Shown here: piece after piece, positions 47,920 to 58,543 of the stretch
Position numbering within the stretch: the first letter of the stretch is position 1
Layout: each line of letters begins with the position of its first letter
Source of the DNA: Voacanga thouarsii
Lineage: Eukaryota; Streptophyta; Magnoliopsida; Gentianales; Apocynaceae
NCBI GenBank assembly: GCA_026120185.1
Contig: JANUWF010000008.1
Span: forward strand, 496,001 to 560,000
Reading direction: 5' to 3'
Length of the DNA: 64,000 nucleotides
Made by a program: the position numbers and the translations under genes
Notes under the pieces: generated by a model
The model's database searches: none
Told to the model about the DNA's origin: nothing
The model's input: the letters and a program-made list of their open reading frames with translations, nothing else

Positions 47920-50900
47920 TCAATCACTGAAATCAATGCTGCCACTGCGAGAGCTGCTGGGATTTCTACTATGCAAAGAAAGACTGCTCATGTGACCGGC
48001 AAGCGACGAACTGTCCACCACCTTGTTCTCCTGGAAATACCTCTCCCTCTCAAAGTGCTTTGCGGGTGGAGGTGGAATAGTAACGGCAGGTCTACCTACA
48101 TCGGAATCTGACTTTGTCACCAAAGTCAGTGGCCGTATAAGAGGGCGATTATGCATTTCCCCTCGTGCAGAAGATGCAAGCAGCCCCAGTTGTACATTAT
48201 TTTGGGAGTTTTCATCTTGAGGTTGAATACAAGCTTTCCCTTTTCTAATCCTGCCAATTCCAGTTATATTTTGGTTAATCAGATGATGGATGCGAAATGA
48301 TACAACAAAACCAATATCCAACTTTTAATACAAGACTTTTGAACCACATTACTGGGAACAACCAGGTGAGTTTATAATTGAAATGTTTGTGCTTGCAAGA
48401 AATATACTGCTGAATGTCAGTTCTTTCATTTTTTCCCCTTCCCTTTCAAAATGGAACCATTTTGGTAATTTTTAAAGACAATTCCAGTGTCTCTAGATAT
48501 TACAAGATATGATGCATCCATACCTTCTCAAAAGCTGTTCAGCTTCTTCTTCGTCCTCTGCCTCCTCTTGATAGACATGATTTGATGTGGATGTTGGCCT
48601 TCCTAAAATAAGTGCGTCATGCCTTTTGAGAACCTTCTCAAGCTGTTCATTCAGCTCAACTGCTCGAGAAATCACCTTCTCATCCCTGGATGTTTAAGAG
48701 CCAATCATCTTCCATATTCAATGCCCAAGCCACCAAAAAAGAATAATAGATTATACAAAAGGATATACAAACATGTGAACAGGAGAGAAGGAAAATAGGT
48801 CAAAGGGTTCAAGCATGAGAAACCCAGCTTTGCACAAATATCTCTTCGAATAACACTAGCTAGTTTGGGAGTTTAAGGGAGCAAAGAAAAAAAAGAGAAA
48901 TCTTAAGTTACAAGAGAAAAGAGAGAAAAAAAAAGTGAAACAATTTAAGTCTAACATGTTTGGGAGTTTGGGAGAGAAAAGAAAAGAAGTGTTCTTTTTT
49001 TATTTGAGAATTTGGAGAGAAAAGAAAGGATATAAATCAGTTTACCAAAATACCCTTATTATGTAACTTCTTTAATATATTATTTTAGAACAAAATGGAT
49101 AAAGTTGTAATTTTACACCCCAACCCCGCCCCCCCCCCCCACTCCCACAACCAAAAAAAAAAGCTGCAGCCATCCTCCTCTCCAAAAGTGGAGAGAAGGA
49201 TTTGGGGTGTGTGTGTGTTGGGGGGGGGGGTTTGGGTTGGAGTGATCCCCCCACTTCTCTCCCCTTATTTCCCTAAAAAAACCCCCAAACGAGAGAAGAG
49301 AAAGGACTTCTCTCTATATCCCTTCCCTTCACTCCATTTTTTAAATGGCAAACTGGCCCTACAGATGATTAACTACCCATTTGCGCATTTTGACACTAAC
49401 AAATCCTCACTACTAACTCATTCTCCTAATTTGTAGGAAAATAAGTACTAATTATTCTATATGCACATCTCTCTCACAACAGGATGCCTGACAGAAGAAG
49501 AAATCAATAGTGCAACACATAATGGATATACAATCTAAAGTAGGATATATATTGTCCAAGTGATTGCACAGAATAATCACGTATGTTTGGCGAAATATCC
49601 TATTAGTAATTTGTCCAATGAAAAGAGCAATTCAATATTAACTAACAGAAAGAAGTCCTCTATCTCTCTCCTGTTATATTAATCAATTCTTCTTTGTTCC
49701 AAAAGAAAGCTAGTTTTACTTGTTTGTGTGATACAGTTAAATCGTCTCATCAAACTCCATAGGACAACAGGGGGAGAGGCCCAACTAATTGTAGACACTG
49801 AGCCTCATGTGAAACATTGTTGCCTGGGCTGCGCACACGGCCCATCCATGCAAGAACCAAATCCACTTAGACTTGCACTTTGCAAGACACCAAAGTGCCA
49901 GGCTCTGGTCCAGTCCCATAAGACATGCACAAAAGGCATGGCCTCTAACCCACCCTGGGTTCACTAGATCCTTGTTGCGCATGGGAGGAGGTATTAAAAT
50001 AGAAAAACTTCCATATCAAACGTTCAATGTTCATAATATAAAAAGATCTTGGACCCTCCACCCATTCCACTTAGTTTCAAGTTGGATGCCATGTTCTTTA
50101 ACATGTTGCATTTTACCTTATATTACCTACTTCTCAAGTAATTTACATGTACTGGGATTTGTTTAAAGGTAGAATCCTACCACCATGAGAAGTCCTATGC
50201 AAGTATTTAGACAACTATTTGGTACTTCACTCACTCTTGTATGTCAAAAGCCTTTCTCGTACAAATTGCGGTGGCACTTCTAAACAAGGGTCTGTTTGGT
50301 AAAGTTAAAGTTTGAAGACTAAAGTCTAAATATTTAAACACTATATTTTATTATAATTTAGATTAAATATAAAAATAATAATAATTACGTAAGTATTTAA
50401 CATATCCAGATATTAAATTCAATTAATCATTTCACTTAAAATTTATAATATGGTTTCAGTATATCTTAATTAATCAAGTGATAACAAGAATACATTATCA
50501 AACGTACAGAAATAATTAAGCACTTAATATTATTTATTATCAAATATGCTTAATTAAATAAATACTTAATTAATTAATTATAAGTGCTTAATTAAGTTAT
50601 TAAACAAGGACTCAAACGTATGGTGGGAAAACCTATTGCATGACGGTAAACTTGAATTTGTATGATCCTATCATGAACTGTTCTTTAAGTATACATGAGG
50701 TTTTTCCGTAGTTTACATGACTTTAATAGGCAAGCTTCATCTTTACTGGTTGCTTTAAATGAGTATTTGTGCATCTATTTTTTTGTCTTAATGAGGATGG
50801 TGATTGCTTGCTTTGGGCGCTTGAACCTAATGGTGGTCTCACTTCGCAAATAGTTTTCTTCATGTTTGACAGGTGTTCATGTTTTCTAGGAAAATGACAT

Positions 50901-53333
50901 GGTACAAGGAATTGCTTCTCTAAATCTCAGTTCTTATGTGGAAGCCTTTAAATGGGTCTCTTGTTCTTGACGATATCATGCAAAAATTAATCTTTTAGTT
51001 TAGTTTCACAAAGCTGCTATCGTAGTTCTTGTGAGAAAATCATACTTTTCCTATTGCTGCGCATTCGTGGATTGTTTTTGTGATCCATTGGGGCATCCAA
51101 CAGTTCATATGAGTCTACCTGTTATGGCTTCAATGTCGGTAATTGCAACATGGAAAGATGAGCATTTATATATAATTTCTTGCCTTCTCTTACCATGTTG
51201 GAAATTGGGAAAGCTAGGAACAGGTTTCTTTTTCAGGGAAAAGTTTGTACTCTGGAGATAATTCGAAGGGCAGTTATGTACAGTTTGCTTCATCTTTCTA
51301 AGGCAAAGGTTTACTTTCATCTTCTTCAGGATTTTGTTATGTTCTCTTCTTTTAATTCGGCATCTTCTATACCTAAGAATCCTGATATTACTGTTGTAAG
51401 ATCGAGACAGCTGTTCAATCAAGAAGATATAATTTAGAATGTCAATGGTGCTTAAGGGGGAAATCCAAAAGATGCATCAGCTGGAAATGTTATAGAGCTT
51501 GAAAATGTAAGCTTATTGCACACTTCCATTATTATCTTGGACACAATATAAATAATCATGCTGCAGTTTAAGCTATGATGAAGGATATTAGCTTTTATGT
51601 TTTTTATGGTTCCTCCAATTTTTCGTGCAAAGTGATTCCCCTCTTCGGGTTCAAGCTCTTCTTATGAATTTGGGTTGTGACTTACCACCTTATGTTTGTC
51701 AGATAGATAAATGTATCTGGGGCCTTTGTATCTTGCATAAAATTTCCGCTCATGTTTTAAGTGTGAACTGATTCAGTTTGCTTGTATAACTATTAAAAAA
51801 TAAAGGGAAATGAAAACAAAGAATAACTCTAAACAATTTATTTCACAGAATGAACAGCAGAGTTAACCAGAAATTCAAGCACCTAATATTTCCACAACAT
51901 TTCCCAAAGTCTCTAATATACGCACATGCACAGACAACTATTATTGACATCTTGTACAGCCTGTTTATTGAAATCTAGCATGAAACAGGTGCTTTCACAT
52001 TAGTTTCATGACCATTTTGGTATTTGAGGGTTCAGAAACTTTTCATTTTACTCCACCTAAATCTATGTGATGTAAGAATCAAATTATCAAAACCTGACTT
52101 CTCACTTGGTAAAAGAGAAACAGAAAGCTTCACACTCCTCAGCAGTTAATTCAAGCAAATAACAGTTTTGGATCATTGACATTCTTCATATGCATACTCT
52201 TTGAAATCATTTTATGCAAACAGAAAATGCAAAAATGCAACAAGAATTCAGAATTCTTCCAAATCCTTATTGTGCAAACAGAAGATGCAACATAACAATA
52301 AGAATTCAGATGGAAACAAGGCACCTCCCGCAATCAACATTAAATAAGCCAACAGATTAATATCAAAAGTCCATAGGTGCAGTCATACCTAGAAGTGATT
52401 GCAAGATGCATTACTCGTTGCTTTTGAAATGAGCATTGTTCAACAAGATCAAGAGTGAACTCATCCTTAGCTGCCTGGAAGAAGAACAAACAGGGGGAAA
52501 AATCATAGAGGAAACCTGGAGGCAAGGAGAGTGTGGGAGGAGGGTTTGTGGAAGAATAAACTGAGCAAAAGAAAATTTAAAACTTGCAGCTGTTGAGAGA
52601 TACAAAAAGCACACAACTTCAAAAAGAAAGGATGCCCAAATCACGAAAGCAACCTAATATGAAACTTCGAAAATACAAATTAATCAAGCAATTACTTCTA
52701 GTCATTCTCAAGAAAAAGGAAAATTGCTCTAGTAAAAGTAGTAATCATGAGTACTGAATATGGCTTCTAAGACTAGCAAGTTGACAAAGTAATACAACCA
52801 ACTAATCTTTCATGAACTGTTGTCCACAAATCTCAAGGAAATTCATAAATTTCAAGAACAAGGACTCTGAATTTTTTTCACAAATCCACTAGGATTGAGG
52901 AATAGAAAAATTCATCCTTAAATATCTAAGAAAAACTTTTACTTGCCCAGTGGTTAGTAAATCCTGAAGAACTTGACCGTCCATAAACTGGCAACTCAAG
53001 AAACTAGTCAAAACCATTGAGAAAACAGATTAGTTGGTACTAAACTTCTGTTGATGATATTTCACAGTAACTATGGAAAACATCACTTTAATTGTGATTA
53101 CTTCCATACATCAAGGAAAGTACAAAGAAGAACAACAAGATCAACTAAATCTTGTTCCATTTAGAACTTTATCATGCTAAATATTCAACCCATGAGTTTG
53201 AATTTGGATTTTTTGTCAGCCATGCCAATATAACAAGAAAGAGTACTGGTAAAATACCTCAGGATGCCGAGTATTGATAGCATCAAGAACTTCTTTTAAC
53301 ACCTCCAATGCAGCACCAGCCTTCTGAAGAACA
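47920..53333 (-). CDS. TOM1-like (TOL) GAT-domain protein, 3' exons
   Basis: Four minus-strand exons with GT-AG borders and compatible phases: 53333-53258 (76 bp), 52474-52389 (86 bp), 48685-48524 (162 bp) and 48250-47920 with the stop at 47922-47920. They encode about 218 residues: '[20 protein letters not shown]', '[20 protein letters not shown]', '[20 protein letters not shown]', an acidic [15 protein letters not shown] stretch, RKGKACIQ, a Pro-rich [17 protein letters not shown] and '[19 protein letters not shown]'. This is the GAT three-helix domain and short tail of plant TOL proteins. They bind ubiquitin on membrane cargo and pass it to ESCRT for vacuolar sorting. The short tail suggests the TOL1/TOL2 type (inference). 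The N-terminal VHS exons were not found up to the right edge, so the gene has a very long upstream intron or is 5'-truncated. No stop or frameshift interrupts the visible exons. Confidence 0.85.
48955..49290. mobile_element. MITE-like inverted-repeat element
   Basis: Left end gtttgggagtttgggagag...gaagtg and right end cacttctctccccttatttccc...cccaaac form an imperfect terminal inverted repeat of about 35 bp. The middle holds a C run (49129-49140) and a G run (49220-49230). A second, similar 'tttgggagtttaagggag' at about 48864 suggests a nested or duplicated end. The TSD is not certain. Confidence 0.5.
50289..50600. mobile_element. hAT-like MITE with 8-bp flank duplication
   Basis: Starts ggtctgtttggtaaag and ends ttaattaagttat. 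It is flanked by the perfect 8-bp repeat taaacaag (50281-50288 and 50601-50608), the TSD length of hAT elements. The inverted-repeat ends are weak. A second, diverged copy lies at 56451-56808. Confidence 0.6.
51190..51440 (+). pseudogene. Possible LINE RT/RNase-H-region relic
   Basis: One plus-strand frame (51180-51437) reads '[20 protein letters not shown]' followed by EIIRRAV. This is reminiscent of the 'WxARNxxxFxGK' block near the end of plant LINE polyproteins. There is no RT core and no poly-A tail, and the match is short, so this is only a suggestion. It lies antisense within the TOL intron. Confidence 0.25.
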
Positions 53334-53529
53334 CTGCAAACAAGCTTTAAATTTTGTCTTAGAAAAAAGTTTAGCTCAACATGCCTTGTGTAAAAGTGCA
53401 ACAAAGGTCAAAAGATAATAAAGTTCATTCCCTTCGTTGTCAAGTAGCAAGCATTCCTGTAACAAAATATGACAAAAGGATTCTAAATTTCTTCTTTTAT
53501 GAATTGACTTTACACGGTATTATATAGTA

Positions 53530-53853
53530 CTCCCTCCGTCCCAAAAATTATGTCAATTTAGAACATGACATGGAGATTAAGAAATTACTAAAACTTGTAT
53601 AATTATAATAGAAATGGACTATTATACCCCTAATAAAGCTAAACAACCATTAATTATCTTTTCTCCATTGTTTCGTTTCTTCTATCTCTACTTAATGATT
53701 TATTGGGAAGGCACATTTTTAATGAGTCAAATGGTTGAAGGAAGGGCAAATTAAGAATATAAGCAATAAATTAATTCTTGATTTGTGAAATTGCCAAGTA
53801 TTTTGGTACAACAAAAATGAAAATTTTTTATATGATTTTTGAGAGGGAGGGAG
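53530..53853. mobile_element. Stowaway-like (Tc1/mariner) MITE
   Basis: Ends CTCCCTCCGTCCC and ...GAGGGAGGGAG form the terminal inverted repeat typical of plant Stowaway MITEs. It is flanked by TA at 53528-53529 and 53854-53855. The empty site is seen in the sister LTR (atagtagattacaag at about 54508), so the 324-bp element plus one TA is an exact insertion. Confidence 0.93.
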
Positions 53854-54030
53854 TAGATTACAAGAAAAAAATGATTACTCCTAAATTTGGATAGCTATCT
53901 AATCAAATCCCTCCATTTAAGGGATTAAATTAATATAATCATATCCCTTAATTTAAAGGATTTAAAACTGATAATCCTAATCTATTTACAACTCATCTTA
54001 ATTACTTTACAGCTCATTTACACCTTAACA

Positions 54031-54441
54031 CCCCCCCTCAAGCTGAGGAATAGATGTCAACCATTCCCAACTTGGATATAATACTCTCAAATAATGAATT
54101 ACTCAATCCCTTCGTAAGTACATCCGGAAGTTGATGTTGTGTAGGCACATAAGGCGTACAAATCAAACCACTCTCCAATTTCTCTTTGATGAAGTGTTTA
54201 TCAACTTTGATGTGCTTTGTACGATCATGGTGCACCAAATCATGAGCTATGCTAATCGCTGACCACTAAACAACTAGCAATGAAGATTGGATGAAATCCC
54301 ATGGTTGTTGGTGATATAAACCAATAATGAACGTTGGACAATGGAGCAATGAAGGCTGCTCGAAAGAGAAGGCAATGCAGCAATGAAAGCTGCTCAACAG
54401 TGAAGAAGAAGAGTCCCAAAAAGCCTAAGGCTCTGATTCCA
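54031..54441 (-). pseudogene. C-terminal end of copia RNase H
   Basis: Frame 54038-54238 reads 'HHDRTKHIKVDKHFIKEKLE', 'YVPTQHQLPDVLTKGL' and ISKLGMVDIYSSA-stop, the standard end of copia pol (His/Asp block and 'D-LTK' block) followed by the PPT. The rest of gag-pol is deleted. Between 54250 and 54428 only a fragment of leader-like sequence remains. Confidence 0.88.
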
Positions 54442-54682
54442 TGTAACAAAATATGAGAAAAGGATCCTAAATTTCTTCTTTTATGAATTAACTTTACAAC
54501 GCATTATATAGTAGATTACAAGAGAAAAAAGGATTACTCCTAAATCTGAATAGCTATCTAATCAAATCCCTCCATTTAAGGGCTTAAATTTAGGTAATCA
54601 TATCCATTAATTTAAGGAATTTAAAACTGATCATCCTAAACAGCTCATCCTAATTACTTTACAACTCATTTACACCTCAACA

Positions 54683-56450
54683 ATTCCTATTACGAAATTC
54701 TTTTAAAAAATTAACAAGCTGAAAATTATAGACATATTGAGGTAATTTTAAAACTACAATTGTTCAAACTTATCAGGCAACAGAAAAAGAAAAGGTAAGA
54801 GGGAAGGGAAGTAAATGTTGAAAACTCAACACGTTTGCAGCAGCAGCATTTCAGTAAGTGGTGTCTTATATGGTGCATGCTTATTTTATGCAGCAGTGAT
54901 GAATTATAGAAGAGAAAAGAGCTTAGGTTTAGAAGAACAGAAAGAATAAAGGGTGCCCAAAAAAAAAAAAAAAAAAAAAAAAATCAGTTAGAGAATAGAG
55001 GGAAATTGGCAAAACCTCATAACAAACAAGCTCTACTTCATCATTCAACAATTGCCTCATCTTGGGCTGACAGTGTTATGTAGACACTAAAACCCTAGAG
55101 CCAAAACAACTTTCAAGCTAAGAAAACTTCATTGCTAAGTAACTTGAAACCTAGGAAACTTACAAGCCAAAATCTTAGACCAAAAACTACCGCAGGTTGA
55201 CACAGTTAAAATGATTTACTGTAAGTTGAAAATTGCAAAAACAACCTAGGCACCTACAAGAACAAACATATAACTATTGGAAGACTAAATATTTGTTACA
55301 AACAACTGAAAATATTTCCAACCATATATCACGTGATTTTCCAAATCCACTTAGAATTGTCTTCGCATTCTATATCATGCTCCCCTATATTTGACAAAAC
55401 TTGACCTTGAGTTTTGAAGTGCCTTGGGATAGGAAATCATGTCTACCTAACCACCTTTGATGACTGAATTATTCACTGTTCTTGGTTTGGCAATAAGCCA
55501 TTGGAGGTAGACATGGACCTAATAAAAGCTCTCTCAATTGCATAATCAAATCTATCTTGAATAACAAAATTCAATCAAGGAAGAGCAAGAAATTTGGGAA
55601 AGAAATCCCTGTTTTCCACAGCATGAATCTCAATCTTACGCTCATACTTCAGACATGAGATTTCTGAACTTTAGTTTCTTGTTCATCAACTTCAGCTTAT
55701 GGTTTTTCTTGAGTTTTGCAGCTTCTCAAGGCACTTTATGGATGTGCTGTCGGGAAGTGTGAATAGATAATTTAGTTATAGGAGCTTCTCTTATTCAATC
55801 AAGAAGTATAACACATGCAGTGTCTTCTGTTACCTTCTGAAGACAGAAACTTCATCCTTTGGCTTCAGATCTTTGCTTTTTTTCTTAGCAAGAAAAGCAT
55901 CTATAGAAGCACTGATGGAATTGATCGAGAACCATTGAACCAAAACTGCTTCAAAGCTTAGAAAAAGTCTCAATGCTGAATGACTTGAGTTGTAGGAACT
56001 CAAAAGCCAAAATTTGACCAAAAAATACTGCAGTTGATTGCAGATAAACTAATTTACTGCAAGTTGAAAGTTACTAAAACAACCTAGATAATAGACACGG
56101 AGAAACAAACATACAACTTTCAAAATTCAGTATTTGTTACAAACAACTAAAGATATTGAACTTTATCATCCTATGCAATCTTCCATTGCCTCTCAGTCTC
56201 ATCTTTGTACAATAAATCAACTCCTCATCTCCATGTGTGCAGTTTGCCTGTGTCACCTCATATATGCATAGGATTTAGTCTTTTAAAGAGCTAGAGATGT
56301 CAAGGGAAATATATCAATGATCGTTCGTCCCACTATTGCGATAGAAGAATACGGGTTTGCCTTGTTGCTTTCTTAAGAAGAAGTATTTCTTCTCTTTCCC
56401 TTTAAGTAGAAGATTTCTTTGGTTTTCTTATCAAAGGCTTTTTGACTTAA
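54683..56450. repeat. Degenerate repeats including a 0.85-kb-spaced duplication
   Basis: 55080-55330 and 55930-56165 are diverged direct repeats. Shared phrases are 'actgyaagttgaaa', 'aaaacaacctag' and 'atttgttacaaacaact(g/a)aa'. The 600 bp between them has no coding domain. They may be the LTRs of a small (TRIM-like) element or a segmental duplication; termini and TSD are not resolved. A run of about 23 A occurs at 54960-54982. Confidence 0.5.
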
Positions 56451-56808
56451 GGCCCGGTTTCATAAAGGACAAGTCTGAAGACTGAAATCTGAATATTTAA
56501 GTACTAAATTCTAAAATCCAAAATCTAAATTGAAGACCGGACTAATTATAGTTTGTCTTTACAGTATATTTTATTACAATTTAGACTAAATAGAAAAGAA
56601 TAAGAATAATTAGATAAGTATAAAATATATTCAAATTTCAGACTTAAAATTTATAGCTAGATTTCAGTATGCCTTAATCAACTAAGGATACAAAGAATTT
56701 GTTATCAAATGCATTGAAGTAATTAAGAACTTAAATATTATTCATTATCAAACACACTTAATAAATTAAGTACTTAATTACTTAATTTTAAGTTTTTAAT
56801 TAAGTTAT
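56451..56808. mobile_element. Second copy of the hAT-like MITE
   Basis: Starts ggcccggtttcataaag and ends ttaattaagttat, colinear with 50289-50600 through 'gaagactgaaatctgaatattta', 'tattttattacaattta' and 'attaagtacttaatta'. No clear 8-bp duplication remains. Confidence 0.5.
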
Positions 56809-57831
56809 CAAGTAGAAATAGATGACCTCAAGTAACCCGATTCTAGTTCTGAGGTCTGTCTTACTCCAAACAGGGTAACAGAATATTGGAAACGGCCATC
56901 CCTAGCTAGCAATTGTATTCTATGGACTTGCCCCCTCTGCTAGATGCTCGGACAGGAGTGGTGAGTTCATCTGTAAGTGCCTATTTCACCCTTTTGCTCC
57001 CTCTACTAGAGGAACGGACGGGAATGGGTCCCTGAACAAAGGCAAATGAATAGTTAACTCTTGCCTCCTCTTCTAAAGGAATGCACGGGATGGGGATACT
57101 ATGAAAAGGCAAGTTAAAAAAATTAAGGCAGAGTGTGACGACATTTCTACTAAGTTGACAAAACATGGTCAAGTGTTGGGTTCAGACTTGGCACAAAAGG
57201 ACCATAATAGCCGAAGGCGAGCTCCTGGGACTTTGCACGTAGGTTGACCTTCTATTAAGAGAAGCACCTACTTTCTTCAACTATAGGGCGTCAGTGTGAA
57301 ACGTGTTTCAATTTCAAATGAGTCTAATTTATCAGAAACAACATCATGTGTTTTACCTTGTGCGCTACTTTTTACTTGTGAAATAGTCTCTAAATTATTC
57401 CCTTTTGGAAAATCACTAGTGCACACGGGACTCACTATGTTTTTAGCTCACACGTTTCTTTCCATTTTTATGTTTTAGGTTCTGTTATACAGCTTAGCGT
57501 TCAAGCGAAGACACTTCTTTTGTGTGATGGTGTGGAGACAAGTGATATAATATATTGTTCATTATGTTTTACAGTTGTAAATCTAGTAATGATGTAAGTT
57601 ATGTTTTAAAGATCTAATGGTGGTGTAATGTAAATTAATTGTACATTAAGTCCAAGTTTGGATGAATGTATGGTGTTTTGTGAAATTTAAGTGCGAGCCT
57701 TTATGAATGTATTTGATGATATCATGATTTTGAGTTATGACTTGTTATAAAGACCCCTTATCTGATAGATCAGTTAGGGTGGCACCCAAGAATATAAGGC
57801 TCACCCTAACTAAAAAATTAGGGGTGTTACA
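56809..57831 (+). repeat. Fragment of a long gypsy LTR (right part)
   Basis: 'gatgacctcaagtarcc', 'ttactycaaacrgg' and 'attggaaayggcc' match 30357-30440, and the end (gacttgttataaagaccccttatct ... aggggtgttaca) matches the termini at 31334 and 35043. It lacks the LTR start. The fragment is preceded by the MITE copy. No PBS follows at 57832. Confidence 0.72.
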
Positions 57832-58305
57832 AGATGCGTTTAACAGAAGCGTAGGGCTCATCAAGCTTAGCTGCTCAAATATGAGCTTATTATGCTTATG
57901 CTTAACAGATGAGAAATTATTGCAAGGAAAATTCTTGGGAAATTTACCTTTTCAGTCCATAAACTATTTCTGGATTATTTTGACGCTCTTGAACTTTAAT
58001 AAATTTAAGCAAATTTATTCCCTAAACTAAGTGTTCAATCACAAACCACAGTTCATCCTTCTACCACCTCTACTAGTGATCTCCAACCAAAATATGCACA
58101 AGCTAATCACAGGTCAATTAGTAGAAATGTCAAGTTTTGTACATGCTAATCACATATCAATTAGTAGGAACATCAAGTCTTGTACATGCTAAGTACAAAG
58201 GCCAAATGGTCATTTCATCTCATTTTTTGGGTAAAATAGCCATTTTGGCCCCCAAGCTATTTTAGAATTATTTTCAAGTCCTCAAAATTCTTTTCAACTA
58301 ATTGA
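57832..58305. other. Non-coding repeat-like stretch
   Basis: No coding domain. A near-perfect local tandem 'catgctaatcacatatcaattagtag' type repeat lies at about 58095-58195 (two copies), and related text ('catgtgccaatcacatgcc') appears at 60258. Confidence 0.4.
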
Positions 58306-58365
58306 GGGTGTGATTGGATTGCAACTATTGATAAATTGGGAATTATTCGCTGTTTTCTTACCATT

Positions 58366-58543
58366 TGTATGAAATAGGAAATTACCCAAGATTAGGAAAG
58401 TTAGAGAAATCCTATTTTTGTGGAACTAAACTTAATCCTAGAATTTCTCTATATTCTTCCTATTTATTTACATCAACATTTGTATCAGAATTATAGGGAA
58501 AAAATATTAAGTTTTTCTCTTCTACTCCACTTATTTTTCCTTG
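58366..58543 (+). repeat. Short 5' LTR of an Ale/Retrofit-like copia
   Basis: Starts TGTATGAAATAGGAAATTACC, ends in the tcttctactccacttatttttcc region, and is followed by PBS tgatatcagagcc at 58544-58556. Such short AT-rich LTRs with this start are typical of the Ale/Retrofit lineage. The exact end is uncertain by about 14 bp. No 3' LTR is found. Confidence 0.6.

Larger units (their letters stand above)
48686..52388 (-). other. 3.7-kb TOL intron with transposon debris
   Basis: GT at 52388-52387 and AG at 48687-48686 (minus strand). The intron splits the SR|DE codon inside the GAT domain, an expected conserved exon joint. It contains an inverted-repeat MITE-like tract with poly-C and poly-G runs (about 48955-49290), a hAT-like MITE (50289-50600) and a possible non-LTR RT/RNase H relic (51190-51440). 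The other two visible introns are 273 bp (48251-48523) and 783 bp (52475-53257). Confidence 0.8.
53458..54682 (-). mobile_element. Gutted mini-copia retrotransposon
   Basis: Perfect 5-bp TSD attcc (53453-53457 and 54683-54687). LTRs are 53458-54030 (3', enlarged by a MITE) and 54442-54682 (5', 241 bp). The PBS TGGAATCAGAGCC (minus strand, 54429-54441) abuts the 5' LTR, and the PPT ttgaggggggg abuts the 3' LTR. Only 411 bp of interior remain, encoding just the end of RNase H. It inserted 120 bp upstream of the first visible TOL exon, in what should be an intron. Confidence 0.9.

Noticed and set aside
49728..50166. Cys/His-containing short frames in the TOL intron
   Set aside because: Frames on both strands overlap, no spaced zinc-finger pattern, no splice context; probably repeat-derived non-coding sequence.
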